Source of the DNA: Paracoccus chinensis | Lineage (GTDB): Bacteria; Pseudomonadota; Alphaproteobacteria; Rhodobacterales; Rhodobacteraceae | DNA: 64,000 nucleotides | Assembly: GCF_900102885.1 (NCBI RefSeq) | Contig: NZ_FNGE01000002.1 | Coordinates: 124,001-188,000 of the forward strand | Direction: 5' to 3' | Part shown: positions 1 to 8,560 of the stretch, in pieces | Position numbering within the stretch: the stretch's first letter is position 1 | Layout of the letters: each line of letters starts with the position of its first letter | Notes under the pieces: generated by a model | Seen by the model: only the letters and a program-made list of their open reading frames with translations | Told to the model about the DNA's origin: nothing | Database searches by the model: none | Program-made: the position numbers and the translations under genes

Positions 1-1
1 G

Positions 2-586
2 GCGCCCGCGGCGCCCGAGCCCGCCGCGCAGGCCGCAGCCGGTGCGGCTGCCCCGGCCGAAGGCGGCGATCTCAGCGGCACCTACGTGATCGATCCCGGC
101 CACAGCCAGATCGTGTTCTCGTATGACCACCTGGGCTTCTCGATCAGCCACGGCATGATCAACGGCGTCACCGGCTCGATCACGCTGGATGCCGCGAACC
201 CCGGGAACTCGGCCGTCGAGGCCAGCTTCCCGCTGTCGTCGATCAGCACCATCGACGCGGACCTGGACCAGCACATCTATGGCGACCAGATGCTGAAGGG
301 CGCTTCTCCCGACACGCAGGTCACGTTCCGCTCGACCAGCGTCGAGGTCGAGGAGGAGGACGAGGCCAGGGTCACGGGCGACCTGACGCTGAACGGCGTG
401 ACCAAGCCGGTCACGCTGGAGGTCGATCTTCGCAAGGCGGCGGCGCATCCGATGACGCAGAAGCCCGCCGTGGGCTTCGTGGCCGAGGGCGAGATCAAGC
501 GCAGCGACTTCAACCTCGGGATGCTGGCGCCCGCCGTGTCCGACGAGATGGAGATCCGGATCTCGGTCGAGGCGATCAAGGGCTGA
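2..586 (+). CDS. YceI-family lipocalin-like protein, 5' end outside the window
   Basis: The open frame enters from before base 1, so only the last 194 residues are seen. The first 25 or so are an Ala/Pro/Glu-rich linker, followed by a YceI domain that opens with the typical Y-x-I-D-P-x-H-S pattern, here YVIDPGHSQ. YceI proteins form a lipocalin-like barrel that binds isoprenoid or amphiphilic ligands, usually in the periplasm. A GTG lies just before the YceI domain, but the upstream linker is in frame and looks coding, so I do not treat that GTG as the start. The linker could join the domain to an upstream membrane cytochrome b561-type domain, an arrangement known in this family, but that part is not visible. 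A strong hairpin follows the stop. Confidence 0.85.
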   Translation, partial: APAAPEPAAQAAAGAAAPAEGGDLSGTYVIDPGHSQIVFSYDHLGFSISHGMINGVTGSITLDAANPGNSAVEASFPLSSISTIDADLDQHIYGDQMLKGASPDTQVTFRSTSVEVEEEDEARVTGDLTLNGVTKPVTLEVDLRKAAAHPMTQKPAVGFVAEGEIKRSDFNLGMLAPAVSDEMEIRISVEAIKG

Positions 587-610
587 TCCGACCGGAGCCC
601 GGCATGCAAA

Positions 611-634
611 GGGGCCGCCCCGCAGGGCGGCCCC
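611..634. terminator. Bidirectional hairpin between convergent yceI-like and ccpA genes
   Basis: A perfect 10-bp stem (GGGGCCGCCC with GGGCGGCCCC) closes a 4-base loop. It lies 25 bases after one stop and 22 bases before the opposing one. There is no clear U-tract, as is common in high-GC genomes. Its role as a shared terminator is inferred from position and symmetry. Confidence 0.75.
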
Positions 635-655
635 GATCATCCTCAGGGGCGGGGC

Positions 656-1957
656 TCAGTTCGCCGCGGCGCCCGTGCTGGGGGGCGCGTCGATCGGCGC
701 CGGCATCGGCGTCTCGTCGGTGCGGACCGGCAGGGTCGGATGGACGATCTGCGGCTGCTCGCCCGTCAGCGTGCCGAGGAAGGCGGTGATGTCCTGGGCC
801 TGCTCCTCGGCCAGTTCGGTCCCGAGTTGCGCGTTCGCCATGATCTTGACCGCTTCCTCGAGGCTCCAGACCTTGCCCGAATGGAAATAGGGCGCGGTCA
901 GGGCCACGTTGCGCAAGGGCGCCGCGCGGAAGACATACTGGTCCTCGGCGGTTTCGGTCACGGCATAGCGGCCGACGTCGCCTTCCGGGCGCACCTCGGC
1001 GTCGGGCGCCTCGACCAGGCCGAAGGGATAATATTCCTGGCCGCCGAAGTTCACGCCCGCGTGGCAGGCCGAGCAGCCCGCGTCGATATAGGCCCGCAGC
1101 CCGCGCTTTTCCTGATCGGTCATGGCGCCGTCCATGCCCATCAGCCACTGGTCGAAGCGCGAGTTGGGGGTGACGAGCGTCGTCTCGAAGGCCTCGACCG
1201 CCAGGGCGAAGTTGTCAAAGGTGATCGGGTTCTCCTCGCCGGGGAAGGCGGCCTCGAAGGCCTCGACATAGCCGGGCATGGACTGGATCGTCCCGATCAG
1301 GTTTTCGGGCGTGTTGTTCATCTCGACGCCCGCCTGGACCGGGCCCTTGGCCTGCTCGGCCAGGTCGTCGGCACGGCCGTCCCAGAACTGGGCCGCGTTG
1401 AACACTGCGTTCAGCATGGTGGGCGAGTTGCGCGGACCCTGCTGCCAGCCATGGCCGATCGAGGTTTCCAGCGCGTCGGTCCCGCCCATGCCGATGTTGT
1501 GGCAGGACTGGCAGGAAAAGACGCCCGACACCGACATGCGCGGATCGAAGAACAGCATGGCACCCAGGTCCACCTTGGCGCGGGTCACGGGACGGCCGCT
1601 CGGCGGCTCGGCCGCGCGCGGGATCACCTCGAAAAGTTCGGCCGCTTCCGTCCGCAATGCGGCATCGGGCGAGGCGCTCGCGCCCTCGGTGGCGGCCTGC
1701 GGGGTTGCATTCGGATCCGCCGCGGCACCGTCGGCCTGAGGCTCGACGGCGGTTTCCGCCGCCAGGTCCTCGGCCGAGGTTCCGGCCGGGCTGGCGTCGC
1801 CGTCGGCCGTCGCTTCCCTGGCCGGGTCGGTTGCGGGCAGGTCCTGCACGCCCTGCGCCTGTTCGACCACGGGTTCGTCGGCCGTCTGCGCGAAGGCGGT
1901 CGGTGCCAGCAGCACAAGCGCCGTGGTGAGATACATAAGGGGGCGGTAGGTCATCAT
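656..1957 (-). CDS. ccpA: Di-heme cytochrome c peroxidase (CcpA/MauG superfamily)
   Basis: Periplasmic peroxidase that reduces hydrogen peroxide to water with electrons from small c-type cytochromes or cupredoxins. From the chosen start the protein has 433 residues: a signal peptide ending in AFAQ near residue 24, an acidic Ala/Pro-rich stretch to about residue 110, then the two-heme core with CQSCH at 149-153 and CSACH at 295-299. The order and spacing of the two CxxCH sites fit bacterial di-heme peroxidases. Two adjacent ATGs (1957 and 1954) lie just after a GGAAG ribosome site; a longer in-frame extension upstream lacks a signal sequence and is unlikely. Two FNR-type boxes lie directly upstream. 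Known Paracoccus peroxidase genes are under FnrP control, which fits. MauG-like relatives with other roles cannot be fully excluded. Confidence 0.9.
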   Translation of the reverse strand: MMTYRPLMYLTTALVLLAPTAFAQTADEPVVEQAQGVQDLPATDPAREATADGDASPAGTSAEDLAAETAVEPQADGAAADPNATPQAATEGASASPDAALRTEAAELFEVIPRAAEPPSGRPVTRAKVDLGAMLFFDPRMSVSGVFSCQSCHNIGMGGTDALETSIGHGWQQGPRNSPTMLNAVFNAAQFWDGRADDLAEQAKGPVQAGVEMNNTPENLIGTIQSMPGYVEAFEAAFPGEENPITFDNFALAVEAFETTLVTPNSRFDQWLMGMDGAMTDQEKRGLRAYIDAGCSACHAGVNFGGQEYYPFGLVEAPDAEVRPEGDVGRYAVTETAEDQYVFRAAPLRNVALTAPYFHSGKVWSLEEAVKIMANAQLGTELAEEQAQDITAFLGTLTGEQPQIVHPTLPVRTDETPMPAPIDAPPSTGAAAN

Positions 1958-1969
1958 GGCTTCCTTCGC

Positions 1970-1983
1970 TTGATGCAGATCAC
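1970..1983. promoter_or_regulatory. FNR/FnrP-type box 1 upstream of ccpA
   Basis: The sequence TTGATGCAGATCAC matches the FNR consensus TTGAT-N4-ATCAA at 9 of 10 conserved positions. It lies only 12 bases before the ccpA start codon, so it is probably downstream of the transcription start, where it could act as a second or repressing site. Assignment is by sequence match only. Confidence 0.6.
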
Positions 1984-2024
1984 GCGCGTCGCAGGAACTA
2001 TCGCCCTCCACGCGCGACAGTTCC

Positions 2025-2038
2025 CTGATGCAGATCAA
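2025..2038. promoter_or_regulatory. FNR/FnrP-type box 2 upstream of ccpA
   Basis: The sequence CTGATGCAGATCAA matches TTGAT-N4-ATCAA at 9 of 10 positions and shares the same spacer GCAG with box 1, exactly 55 bases away. If this is the activating site at -41.5, ccpA transcription would start near base 1990. It also sits about 60 bases before prfA on the other strand. Confidence 0.65.
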
Positions 2039-2096
2039 ACCTTTCCCCTTTTTCACCGGCCTTGCCGCGCAGCCGCGCGGGGTCTATGGCGCGGAT

Positions 2097-3152
2097 ATGC
2101 TGCCTGCCGACCGCCTCGACCAGATCGTGCAGCGCTTCGACTTTCTCGAGGCGCGGCTGAACGCGGGTCCCGCGCCCGACGAGATTGCGCGCGTGAGCCG
2201 CGAGTATTCCGAGCTTGGCCCGGTGGTGGCGCAGATCATGGAATGGCGCGCGGCCCAGGCCGGGCTGGCCGAGGCGCAGGCGATGCTGGCCGACCCCGAC
2301 ATGCGCGAGTTGGCCGAGGACGAGATTTCCCGCATGCGCGCCCGCCTGCCCGAACTGGAACAGGCGCTGCGCCTTGCACTGCTGCCGAAGGACGCCGCCG
2401 ACGCCCGTCCCGCGATTCTGGAGATCCGCCCCGGCACCGGGGGCGACGAGGCCGCGCTGTTCGCGGGCGACCTGCTGCGGATGTACCAGCGCCATGCGGA
2501 GGCGCAGGGCTGGGACTTCCGCCTGCTGGACCTGGCCGAATCCGAGTTGGGCGGGGTCAAGGAGGCCGTCGCCCATATCGCCGGGGAAGGCGTCTTCGCC
2601 CGGCTGAAATACGAATCCGGCGTCCACCGGGTCCAGCGGGTGCCGGAAACGGAATCGGGCGGGCGCATCCACACCTCGGCCGCGACCGTGGCGGTGCTGC
2701 CCGAGGCCGAGGAGGTGGACATCGACATCCCCGCCGCCGACATCCGCATCGACACGATGCGCTCGTCGGGCGCGGGCGGGCAGCACGTCAACACGACGGA
2801 TTCGGCCGTGCGGATCACCCACCTGCCCACCGGGATCGTGGTGACGAGTTCCGAGAAGTCGCAGCACCAGAACCGCGCCAACGCGATGGCCGTGCTGCGG
2901 GCGCGGCTTTACGACATGGAGCGGAGCCGCGCCGATGCGGAACGCGCCGCCGACCGCAAGTCGCAGGTGGGCTCGGGCGACCGCAGCGAACGCATCCGCA
3001 CCTACAATTTCCCTCAGGGCCGCGTGACGGACCACCGGATCAACCTGACGCTTTACGCGCTGGACCGGGTGATGGGGGGCGACCTGACCGAGATCATCGA
3101 CGCCCTGACCGCCCATGACCAGGCCGCCCGCTTGGCCGAGGCAGAAGGGTGA
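2097..3152 (+). CDS. prfA: Peptide chain release factor 1
   Basis: Class I release factor that recognises UAA and UAG stop codons and triggers peptide release. The 351-residue length is close to the E. coli protein (360). The PxT-type codon-reading motif is PET at residues 183-185 and the catalytic GGQ is at 227-229, within [11 protein letters not shown] chose the ATG at 2097 because it begins the typical N-terminal helix ([10 protein letters not shown]); an in-frame ATG at 2028 would add 23 residues not expected in the family and overlaps an FNR-like box. The stop overlaps the prmC start. Confidence 0.97.
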   Translation: MLPADRLDQIVQRFDFLEARLNAGPAPDEIARVSREYSELGPVVAQIMEWRAAQAGLAEAQAMLADPDMRELAEDEISRMRARLPELEQALRLALLPKDAADARPAILEIRPGTGGDEAALFAGDLLRMYQRHAEAQGWDFRLLDLAESELGGVKEAVAHIAGEGVFARLKYESGVHRVQRVPETESGGRIHTSAATVAVLPEAEEVDIDIPAADIRIDTMRSSGAGGQHVNTTDSAVRITHLPTGIVVTSSEKSQHQNRANAMAVLRARLYDMERSRADAERAADRKSQVGSGDRSERIRTYNFPQGRVTDHRINLTLYALDRVMGGDLTEIIDALTAHDQAARLAEAEG

Positions 3153-3979
3153 GCAAGGGCCGCGCGGCACTGGCCGAAGCGACCGCCCGGCTGGTCAGGG
3201 CAGGGATCGACAATGCGGCGGGCGACGCGCTGGCGCTGATGGCCCATGCGCTGGATGTCCCGCGCCATGCCCTGCGCGACGCGCTGAGCCAGCCCCTGCC
3301 GCCTGAAACCGCCGCCCGCTTCCAGGCTGCGGTGGAGGCACGGCTTGACCGGCAGCCCGTCAGCCAGATCATCGGCTTCCGCGAGTTCTGGAAGCACCGC
3401 TTCCGCGTCACCCGTGATACGCTGGACCCGCGTCCCGAAACGGAAACGCTGGTCGCCTCCGCGCTTGAACTGCCCTGGGCCTCGCTCCTCGATCTCGGCA
3501 CCGGGACGGGCGCAATCCTTCTGTCGCTGCTGGCCGAGCGGCCGGGCACCCGGGGCCTGGGCGTCGATCTGTCTGACGCCGCGCTCGAGGTGGCGCGCGG
3601 GAACGCCGCCGCGCTGGGGGTAACTGCGGACTTCCGGCACTCGGACTGGTTTTCCGCCGTCGCGGATCGCTTCGACCTGATCGTCTCGAACCCGCCCTAT
3701 ATCGCGGTTGAGGAAATGGCGGGCCTGTCTCCCGAGGTGCGCGACTGGGAGCCCCGCGCCGCGCTGACCGACGAAGGCGACGGCCTTGGCGCCTATCGCG
3801 CCATCGCCGCAGGCGCAGTCACGCATCTGACGCCCGGCGGGTGGCTGGCGGTCGAGATCGGGCCGACGCAGGGCGCAGCGGTGTCGGCGCTTTTCGCGCG
3901 GGAGGAGATGCAGGACATCGCGATCCGCCGCGACCTCGATGGCCGCGATCGGGTGGTTCTGGCTCGGCGGGAAGCATGA
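3149..3979 (+). CDS. prmC: Release factor glutamine N5-methyltransferase
   Basis: Methylates the glutamine of the GGQ motif in release factors, using S-adenosylmethionine, and so raises termination efficiency. The 276-residue protein has an N-terminal helical substrate-binding domain, the SAM-binding loop DLGTGTG at 115-121 and the catalytic NPPY at 181-184 that is diagnostic of this family. The GTG start overlaps the prfA stop (GTGA), so substrate and modifying enzyme are translationally coupled. Confidence 0.96.
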   Translation: MSKGRAALAEATARLVRAGIDNAAGDALALMAHALDVPRHALRDALSQPLPPETAARFQAAVEARLDRQPVSQIIGFREFWKHRFRVTRDTLDPRPETETLVASALELPWASLLDLGTGTGAILLSLLAERPGTRGLGVDLSDAALEVARGNAAALGVTADFRHSDWFSAVADRFDLIVSNPPYIAVEEMAGLSPEVRDWEPRAALTDEGDGLGAYRAIAAGAVTHLTPGGWLAVEIGPTQGAAVSALFAREEMQDIAIRRDLDGRDRVVLARREA

Positions 3980-4214
3980 TTGGGCAATCTTTGTTCAATC
4001 TGTATTGAAGACATGCCGATTCCGCTTGCCTTGGCGGGGCCTGCATGGTTAGCAGGCTGCGTGACAGGGGCATGACGCCCCGCACGGGTCATCCGCACAC
4101 ACCGTTGCCGGAGCGTTCCGCGAATCGCCGGGCGAACTGCCCGGCTCTTGCCGCAGGATGGCGACCCCAACCGCATCCAGGCGCCCTTCGCGCCGGACCA
4201 TGAACATTGGCACG

Positions 4215-5162
4215 ATGAGATCTTCCAAGTCCCGTTCGCGCAACAAGTCCCGCAACAATCCGCGGTCGCTTGGCAACGTCGTCAACCGCGTCTTCGACAG
4301 CTCGGGGCCCGAGGGCAAGGTCCGCGGCACGCCCCAGCAGATCATCGAGAAATACCTGGCCCTTGCCCGTGACGCGCAGCTTTCAGGCGACCGCGTGGCC
4401 GAGCAGAGCTTCCTTCAGCACGCCGAGCATTACACCCGGATGCTGGGCGAAGCGCAGCGCGAGCAGGCCGAGCGGCAGGCCCAGTTCGGTGGCCAGCAGC
4501 CCGGCTTCGAGGGGCGCGAGGAGCGCAACGGCCACCCCTATAACGGCGGCCACCAGCAGGGCGAGCGCCTCGACGACCGGGGCGAGAACCGCGGCGAGGC
4601 GCGGGGCGACAGCCGGAACGAGCCCCGTGGCGAGGGCCGGAACGACGGCCGCCGCGATGATCGGAACGAAGGCCGCCAGAACGACAACCGTCAGAACCGC
4701 CGCGACGACCGCCAGAACCGGCGCGAGGACCGCGAAGGCCGCTCCGAGCGGCGCGAAGAGCGCGAGGACAGCCGCGCCGAGGAGCGCGTGGTTGCCCCCG
4801 AGTCCGTGACCCCCGAGGCCACCCCCTCCGAAGCTCCGGCCGTCGCGCCCGCGTCGGTCGAGCCCTTGGCCGATGCAGGCCAGGAGAGGGACACTGCCGT
4901 CTGCGAGCAGCCCGGTTTCCCCGAGTTCCTGCAGGCGCCCCTGTCGGCTCTGCCCGAGGCCCGCGGCGACGAGGACGCAGCCCCGGTCGAGACGCCCGAG
5001 AACCGGACCGAGGCACCGGAAACCGCTGAGGCGGCAGCGCCTCGTGCCCGCAAGCCCCGGGCTGCGGGTACGGCTCCGCGCCGCGCGCCCCAGCGCCGCC
5101 GCAAGGCTGGCGACGAGGGCGAGGCTGCGCCGCAGGCCCCTGAAGCGGCCGTGGACGACTAA
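4215..5162 (+). CDS. DUF4167 protein with long charged disordered tail
   Basis: The function is unknown. The N-terminal 80 residues (basic MRSSKSRSRNKSR, then a block containing GKVRGTPQQIIEKYLALARDA) match the DUF4167 family found in alphaproteobacteria. The middle, about residues 90-200, is made of irregular short repeats rich in R, D, E, N and G (patterns such as NRRDDRQNRRED). The C-terminal third is Ala/Pro/Glu-rich and ends in a basic patch. This looks disordered and could bind nucleic acid, but that is inference. I chose 4215 from the family's usual MRSSK start; in-frame ATGs at 4200 and 4158 are alternatives. The 235 bases between prmC and this gene show no clear regulatory motif. A strong terminator follows. 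Confidence 0.85.
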   Translation: MRSSKSRSRNKSRNNPRSLGNVVNRVFDSSGPEGKVRGTPQQIIEKYLALARDAQLSGDRVAEQSFLQHAEHYTRMLGEAQREQAERQAQFGGQQPGFEGREERNGHPYNGGHQQGERLDDRGENRGEARGDSRNEPRGEGRNDGRRDDRNEGRQNDNRQNRRDDRQNRREDREGRSERREEREDSRAEERVVAPESVTPEATPSEAPAVAPASVEPLADAGQERDTAVCEQPGFPEFLQAPLSALPEARGDEDAAPVETPENRTEAPETAEAAAPRARKPRAAGTAPRRAPQRRRKAGDEGEAAPQAPEAAVDD

Positions 5163-5177
5163 CAAGCTAACAAGCCG

Positions 5178-5212
5178 CAGGCTGGGCCGCGCAGCATGCG
5201 CGGCCCAGCCTG
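5178..5212. terminator. Strong hairpin between DUF4167 gene and rsmA
   Basis: A perfect 16-bp stem (CAGGCTGGGCCGCGCA with its complement) closes a 3-base loop. It lies 15 bases after the DUF4167 stop and 60 bases past the end of the opposing rsmA gene, so it probably terminates transcription in both directions. Confidence 0.85.
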
Positions 5213-5272
5213 CCTTGCTGAGCCGGCTTCAGCGAGCTTTTGGCTTCAGGGGCTCGCGCCCGCTTTTCCCGT

Positions 5273-6133
5273 TCAGCCCGGCGCGCCAGACCGTGCCGCG
5301 TCCAGTGCGCGGGCCAGGGTGCAGAAGCGTTCCAGGTCGATTTCCTCGGCGCGAGCGGTCGGCGGGATGCCGGCCTGCCCCAGCAGTGTCTCGATCTGCG
5401 GATGCAGGCCCCGCAGCGAAGCGCGCAGCATCTTGCGGCGCTGGTTGAAGGCGGCGCGGGTGATTTCTTCCAGCAGCTTTGCATCGGCCGGAAAGCGCGG
5501 CTCGGGCAGGGCAGTGAGGTGGACCACCGCCGATTCGACCTTGGGCGCGGGCACGAAAGCCTGCGGCGGCAGGGTCAGGACGATCCTCGCCTCGCAGCGC
5601 CATTGGGCCAGGATCGCGAGCCGGCCATAGTCCTTGCCGCCGGGCTTCGCCACGATCCGCTGCGCCACCTCCTTCTGGAACATCAGCGTCAGGGACTGCC
5701 AGAAGGGCGGCCATTCGGGCGGCGTCAGCCAGCCGACCAGCAGTTCCGTCCCGATGTTGTAGGGCAGGTTCGCCGCGATGCGAACCGGAGGCCTCACATG
5801 GGCGAGCGGGTCGATCTCCAGCGCGTCGCCGTTGATCACCGTCAGGCGGCCGGGGTAGGCCCCGGCGATCTCCTGCAGTGCGGGGATGGCGCGGGCGTCC
5901 TTCTCGATCGCCAGCACGTGCCGCGCGCCTTCGGCCAGCAGCCCGCGCGTCAGGCCGCCCGGGCCGGGGCCCACCTCGATCACGTCGCATTGCGTCAGGT
6001 CGCCGGCCGCACGGGCGATGCGGGCGGTCAGGTTCAGGTCCAGCAGGAAGTTCTGCCCCAGCTGCTTCTTCGCCCGCAGGTCGTGGCGGGCGATCACCTC
6101 GCGCAGGGGGGGCAGGCCGTCAATCGCGCTCAT
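5273..6133 (-). CDS. rsmA: 16S rRNA adenine dimethyltransferase (KsgA)
   Basis: Dimethylates two adjacent adenines near the 3' end of 16S rRNA (A1518 and A1519 in E. coli numbering) late in 30S assembly. The 286-residue protein shows the family features: LGQNFLLD near residue 40, the SAM-binding [10 protein letters not shown] loop, and the NLPYNIGT motif that holds the target base. It is the last gene of the lptF-lptG-lptD-surA-pdxA-rsmA run. A repeat element sits in the 64-base gap between pdxA and rsmA. Confidence 0.96.
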   Translation of the reverse strand: MSAIDGLPPLREVIARHDLRAKKQLGQNFLLDLNLTARIARAAGDLTQCDVIEVGPGPGGLTRGLLAEGARHVLAIEKDARAIPALQEIAGAYPGRLTVINGDALEIDPLAHVRPPVRIAANLPYNIGTELLVGWLTPPEWPPFWQSLTLMFQKEVAQRIVAKPGGKDYGRLAILAQWRCEARIVLTLPPQAFVPAPKVESAVVHLTALPEPRFPADAKLLEEITRAAFNQRRKMLRASLRGLHPQIETLLGQAGIPPTARAEEIDLERFCTLARALDAARSGAPG

Positions 6134-6145
6134 GCCGTCGAAGCC

Positions 6146-6195
6146 GGGGGCATTCTGCCCCCGGACCCCCTGAGGATATTTGCAGACAGAAGATG
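6146..6195 (+). repeat. Dispersed hairpin-plus-tail repeat, copy A
   Basis: Begins with a perfect stem GGGGGCA / TGCCCCC around a 3-base loop (6146-6162), continues as CGGACCCCC and ends in the AT-richer tail GATATTTGCAGACAGAAGA. It fills the gap between pdxA and rsmA and is read on the strand opposite to both. Four related copies occur in this window (near 15.4, 30.7, 35.4 and 43.7 kb). It may affect how much of the operon transcript reaches rsmA. Confidence 0.7.
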
Positions 6196-6197
6196 GA

Positions 6198-7169
6198 TCA
6201 TGCCGCGCCCCGTTTCTGGGCCATGTCCCAGGCCATCCTCAGCGCGGCGATGGTGCTGGAGGAATCGGCGCGGCCCTGGCCCGCGATGTCGAAGGCGGTG
6301 CCGTGGTCAGGCGAGGTCCGCACGAAGGGCAGGCCCAGCGTGACGTTCACGCCACCCGCGAAATCCAGTGTCTTGATCGGGATCAGCCCCTGATCGTGAT
6401 AGCAGGCCACCGCCGCGTCGCAGCGGGCGCGTGCGGGGGCGTGGAACATGGTGTCGGCAGGCAGGGGACCGGTGACGGCCAGCCCCTCGGCGCGCAGGCG
6501 CTGGCAGAGGGGGGCGATCCAGTCGAGTTCCTGCCGCCCCATGGCGCCGCCCTCGCCCGCGTGGGGGTTGAGGCCCGCCACGGCGATGCGCGGCGCGACG
6601 ATGCCGAAGTCGCGGATCAGGCCGGCATGGGTGATGCGGATCGTGCGTTCCATCAGCTCGGGGGTCAGCGCCCCGGGCACGTCCTCCAGCGCGATGTGGA
6701 TCGTGGCGGGCACGACGCGGCAGGGCGGCTGGACGGTGGTCGAGGCCAGCATCATCACCACCTCGGCGCCGCCCGCGAGATGCGCGAGATATTCGGTGTG
6801 ACCCGGGAAGGCGAAGCCCGCGCCTTCCTTCAGTGCCTGCTTGCTGATCGGCAGCGTGCAGATGCCGCCGGCCTCGCCGCGCATCGCCATGGCCACGGCG
6901 CGGGCGATGACATCGATGACGCCCTGCGCGTTGGCCGGGTCAGGGCGGCCCGGCGTGGCAGAGGCGGCGAAGTCGTGGCGCAGGACGGGCAGGGTGCCCG
7001 AGGGAACGGGATCGCCCGGCGCGGCAACCTCAGCCCAAGGGGTGCCTTCGGGCAGGTGGCGCGGATCGCCGAGCCAGGCGAAGGGCACACCCGCCGCCAG
7101 CGCAGGCGCGGCGAGTTCGGGGCCGATGCCGCCGGGCTCGCCGCAGGTCAGGATCAGGGGCGCGGTCAC
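6198..7169 (-). CDS. pdxA: 4-hydroxythreonine-4-phosphate dehydrogenase
   Basis: NAD-dependent, metal-assisted oxidation and decarboxylation of 4-phosphohydroxy-L-threonine, a step in DXP-dependent pyridoxal phosphate synthesis. The 323-residue length fits the family. Recognisable features are the N-terminal [10 protein letters not shown], a conserved GHTEYLA, the stretch HAGEGG, and the C-terminal [18 protein letters not shown], which are PdxA hallmarks including metal-binding histidines. It lies 10 bases after surA; surA-pdxA-rsmA is a widely conserved neighbourhood in proteobacteria. Confidence 0.97.
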   Translation of the reverse strand: MTAPLILTCGEPGGIGPELAAPALAAGVPFAWLGDPRHLPEGTPWAEVAAPGDPVPSGTLPVLRHDFAASATPGRPDPANAQGVIDVIARAVAMAMRGEAGGICTLPISKQALKEGAGFAFPGHTEYLAHLAGGAEVVMMLASTTVQPPCRVVPATIHIALEDVPGALTPELMERTIRITHAGLIRDFGIVAPRIAVAGLNPHAGEGGAMGRQELDWIAPLCQRLRAEGLAVTGPLPADTMFHAPARARCDAAVACYHDQGLIPIKTLDFAGGVNVTLGLPFVRTSPDHGTAFDIAGQGRADSSSTIAALRMAWDMAQKRGAA

Positions 7170-7179
7170 GGGCAGCGGG

Positions 7180-8529
7180 TCACGGCCGCCGCATCAGCGC
7201 GTCGGCGCGCAGTTCGGCCAGGTAGGCGTCGGCGGCCAGAGTGGCCTTGCGGTTGAAGATCACAGCCCGCACATCCTCGCGCGAGCGCAGGGGCGGAGCC
7301 CCATCCCCCGCGACCCCTGCCGCCTGAGCCGCGTCCGAGGCCGCGTTCTGCGCGTTCGGGGCCTCGGCGGCCCCCGCGGCGGGGGCCTCCTCGCGCCGCG
7401 CGGGCACGGGCAGGCCGGGCAACGTGGTCGAGGGAGTCGTGTCCGCGATCAGCGAGGGCGTGCGGTCGCAGAGCATCACCAGACGCACGCCCGCGCCATA
7501 GTCGATGATCGTCCCCTCGTTCGGGTCCAGCGAGGCCAGCCGCTGCGCCACGTCCAGCGGCACCGCGTCCAGCGATTGCGTCTGGCGCCGGATCACGTCG
7601 CCAGGAATGCGGTTCGCCTCGACATAGACCGTCTCGCAGCTGTCGGCGACGGACAGGATGCGTGCGCCTTCCGCCGCCGAGGGCAGGGAAAGCTCGACGT
7701 AATCCACCGTCTGCGCCTCGGCGCCCGCGCGCAGGCGTCCGCGCGTGTCGCGCAGGAAGAACAGGACCACCGCCCCCTGCACCGTCAGCGGCTGGCTGAT
7801 CGAGCCCGGCTGCAGGCCGAGGATGATGTTGCGCAGGCCGGGGGCAAGGTTTTCCAAGGGTGTCCAGGGCACCTGCCCGCCCTGCGCGGCCGAGGGGACG
7901 GCCGAATACTGTCGCGCGGCGGCCGAGAATTCACCGGCACTTGTCACGGTTTCCGACAAGCGCTGGGCCAGTGCCAGGGCCGCCTGCTCCTGCCCCGGAG
8001 GCGCGGGGATCACCAGTTCGGACACCAGAACCTGGGTGACGATGGGGGTCTCGATCTCGCGCGTCAGCTCCTGCTCGACCTCGCGGTCGCTGACGGTGAT
8101 GGTGGGGACGATGCGCTGGCGGACGACCTCGCGCCAGGCGACGCCCGCGCGGACGAAGTCGCGGTAGGCCTGGCGGTCCACGCCCTCGCGGGCCAGCGCC
8201 TCGGTGAAGGCCTCGATGCTGAGGTTCGCGCGGCCCGCGAATTCCGCCAGGCCCTGTTCCAGCCCCTGGTCGGTGACGGCAATGCCCATCTGCCTGGCCG
8301 CCTGCAGCTTCAGTCGGTCGTCGATCAGGGCCTGCAGCGCGGCCTCGCGGTTGGCGTCGGGGGCGCGCAGGATTTCAAGGAAGCGGACGCGCTGGTCCAG
8401 TTCATACTGCGTCACGGCCGAGTTGTTGACATAGGCGACCGGCGACAGCGGCCCGGCCTGCGTCAGGGCGGGCAGGGCCGTCGCGGCCAGCAGCACCGCC
8501 ATCGTCGTCGCGTGAATCATCCGCCGCAT
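7180..8529 (-). CDS. surA: SurA-like periplasmic peptidyl-prolyl isomerase/chaperone
   Basis: Chaperone that escorts unfolded outer-membrane proteins through the periplasm. The protein has 449 residues from the chosen start: a signal peptide (to about residue 25), the SurA N-terminal helical domain with the strand PVAYVNNSAVTQYEL, a single parvulin-type domain around residues 160-270, and a C-terminal helix after an Ala-rich linker. E. coli SurA has two parvulin domains, so this is the shorter layout. I chose 8529 because GAGG lies upstream; ATGs at 8559 and 8520 are alternatives. Placement between lptD and pdxA fits, since LptD itself is a SurA client in E. coli. Confidence 0.93.
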   Translation of the reverse strand: MRRMIHATTMAVLLAATALPALTQAGPLSPVAYVNNSAVTQYELDQRVRFLEILRAPDANREAALQALIDDRLKLQAARQMGIAVTDQGLEQGLAEFAGRANLSIEAFTEALAREGVDRQAYRDFVRAGVAWREVVRQRIVPTITVSDREVEQELTREIETPIVTQVLVSELVIPAPPGQEQAALALAQRLSETVTSAGEFSAAARQYSAVPSAAQGGQVPWTPLENLAPGLRNIILGLQPGSISQPLTVQGAVVLFFLRDTRGRLRAGAEAQTVDYVELSLPSAAEGARILSVADSCETVYVEANRIPGDVIRRQTQSLDAVPLDVAQRLASLDPNEGTIIDYGAGVRLVMLCDRTPSLIADTTPSTTLPGLPVPARREEAPAAGAAEAPNAQNAASDAAQAAGVAGDGAPPLRSREDVRAVIFNRKATLAADAYLAELRADALMRRP

Positions 8530-8560
8530 TGTCGCCTCATCCTCGTTCTTGCGCGCCAAC

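Noticed and set aside
740..3118. A very long open frame on the plus strand opposite ccpA and running into prfA
   Set aside because: In GC-rich DNA the complement and other frames of a real gene often stay open. Its translation has no recognisable domain and it conflicts with two clearly identified genes.
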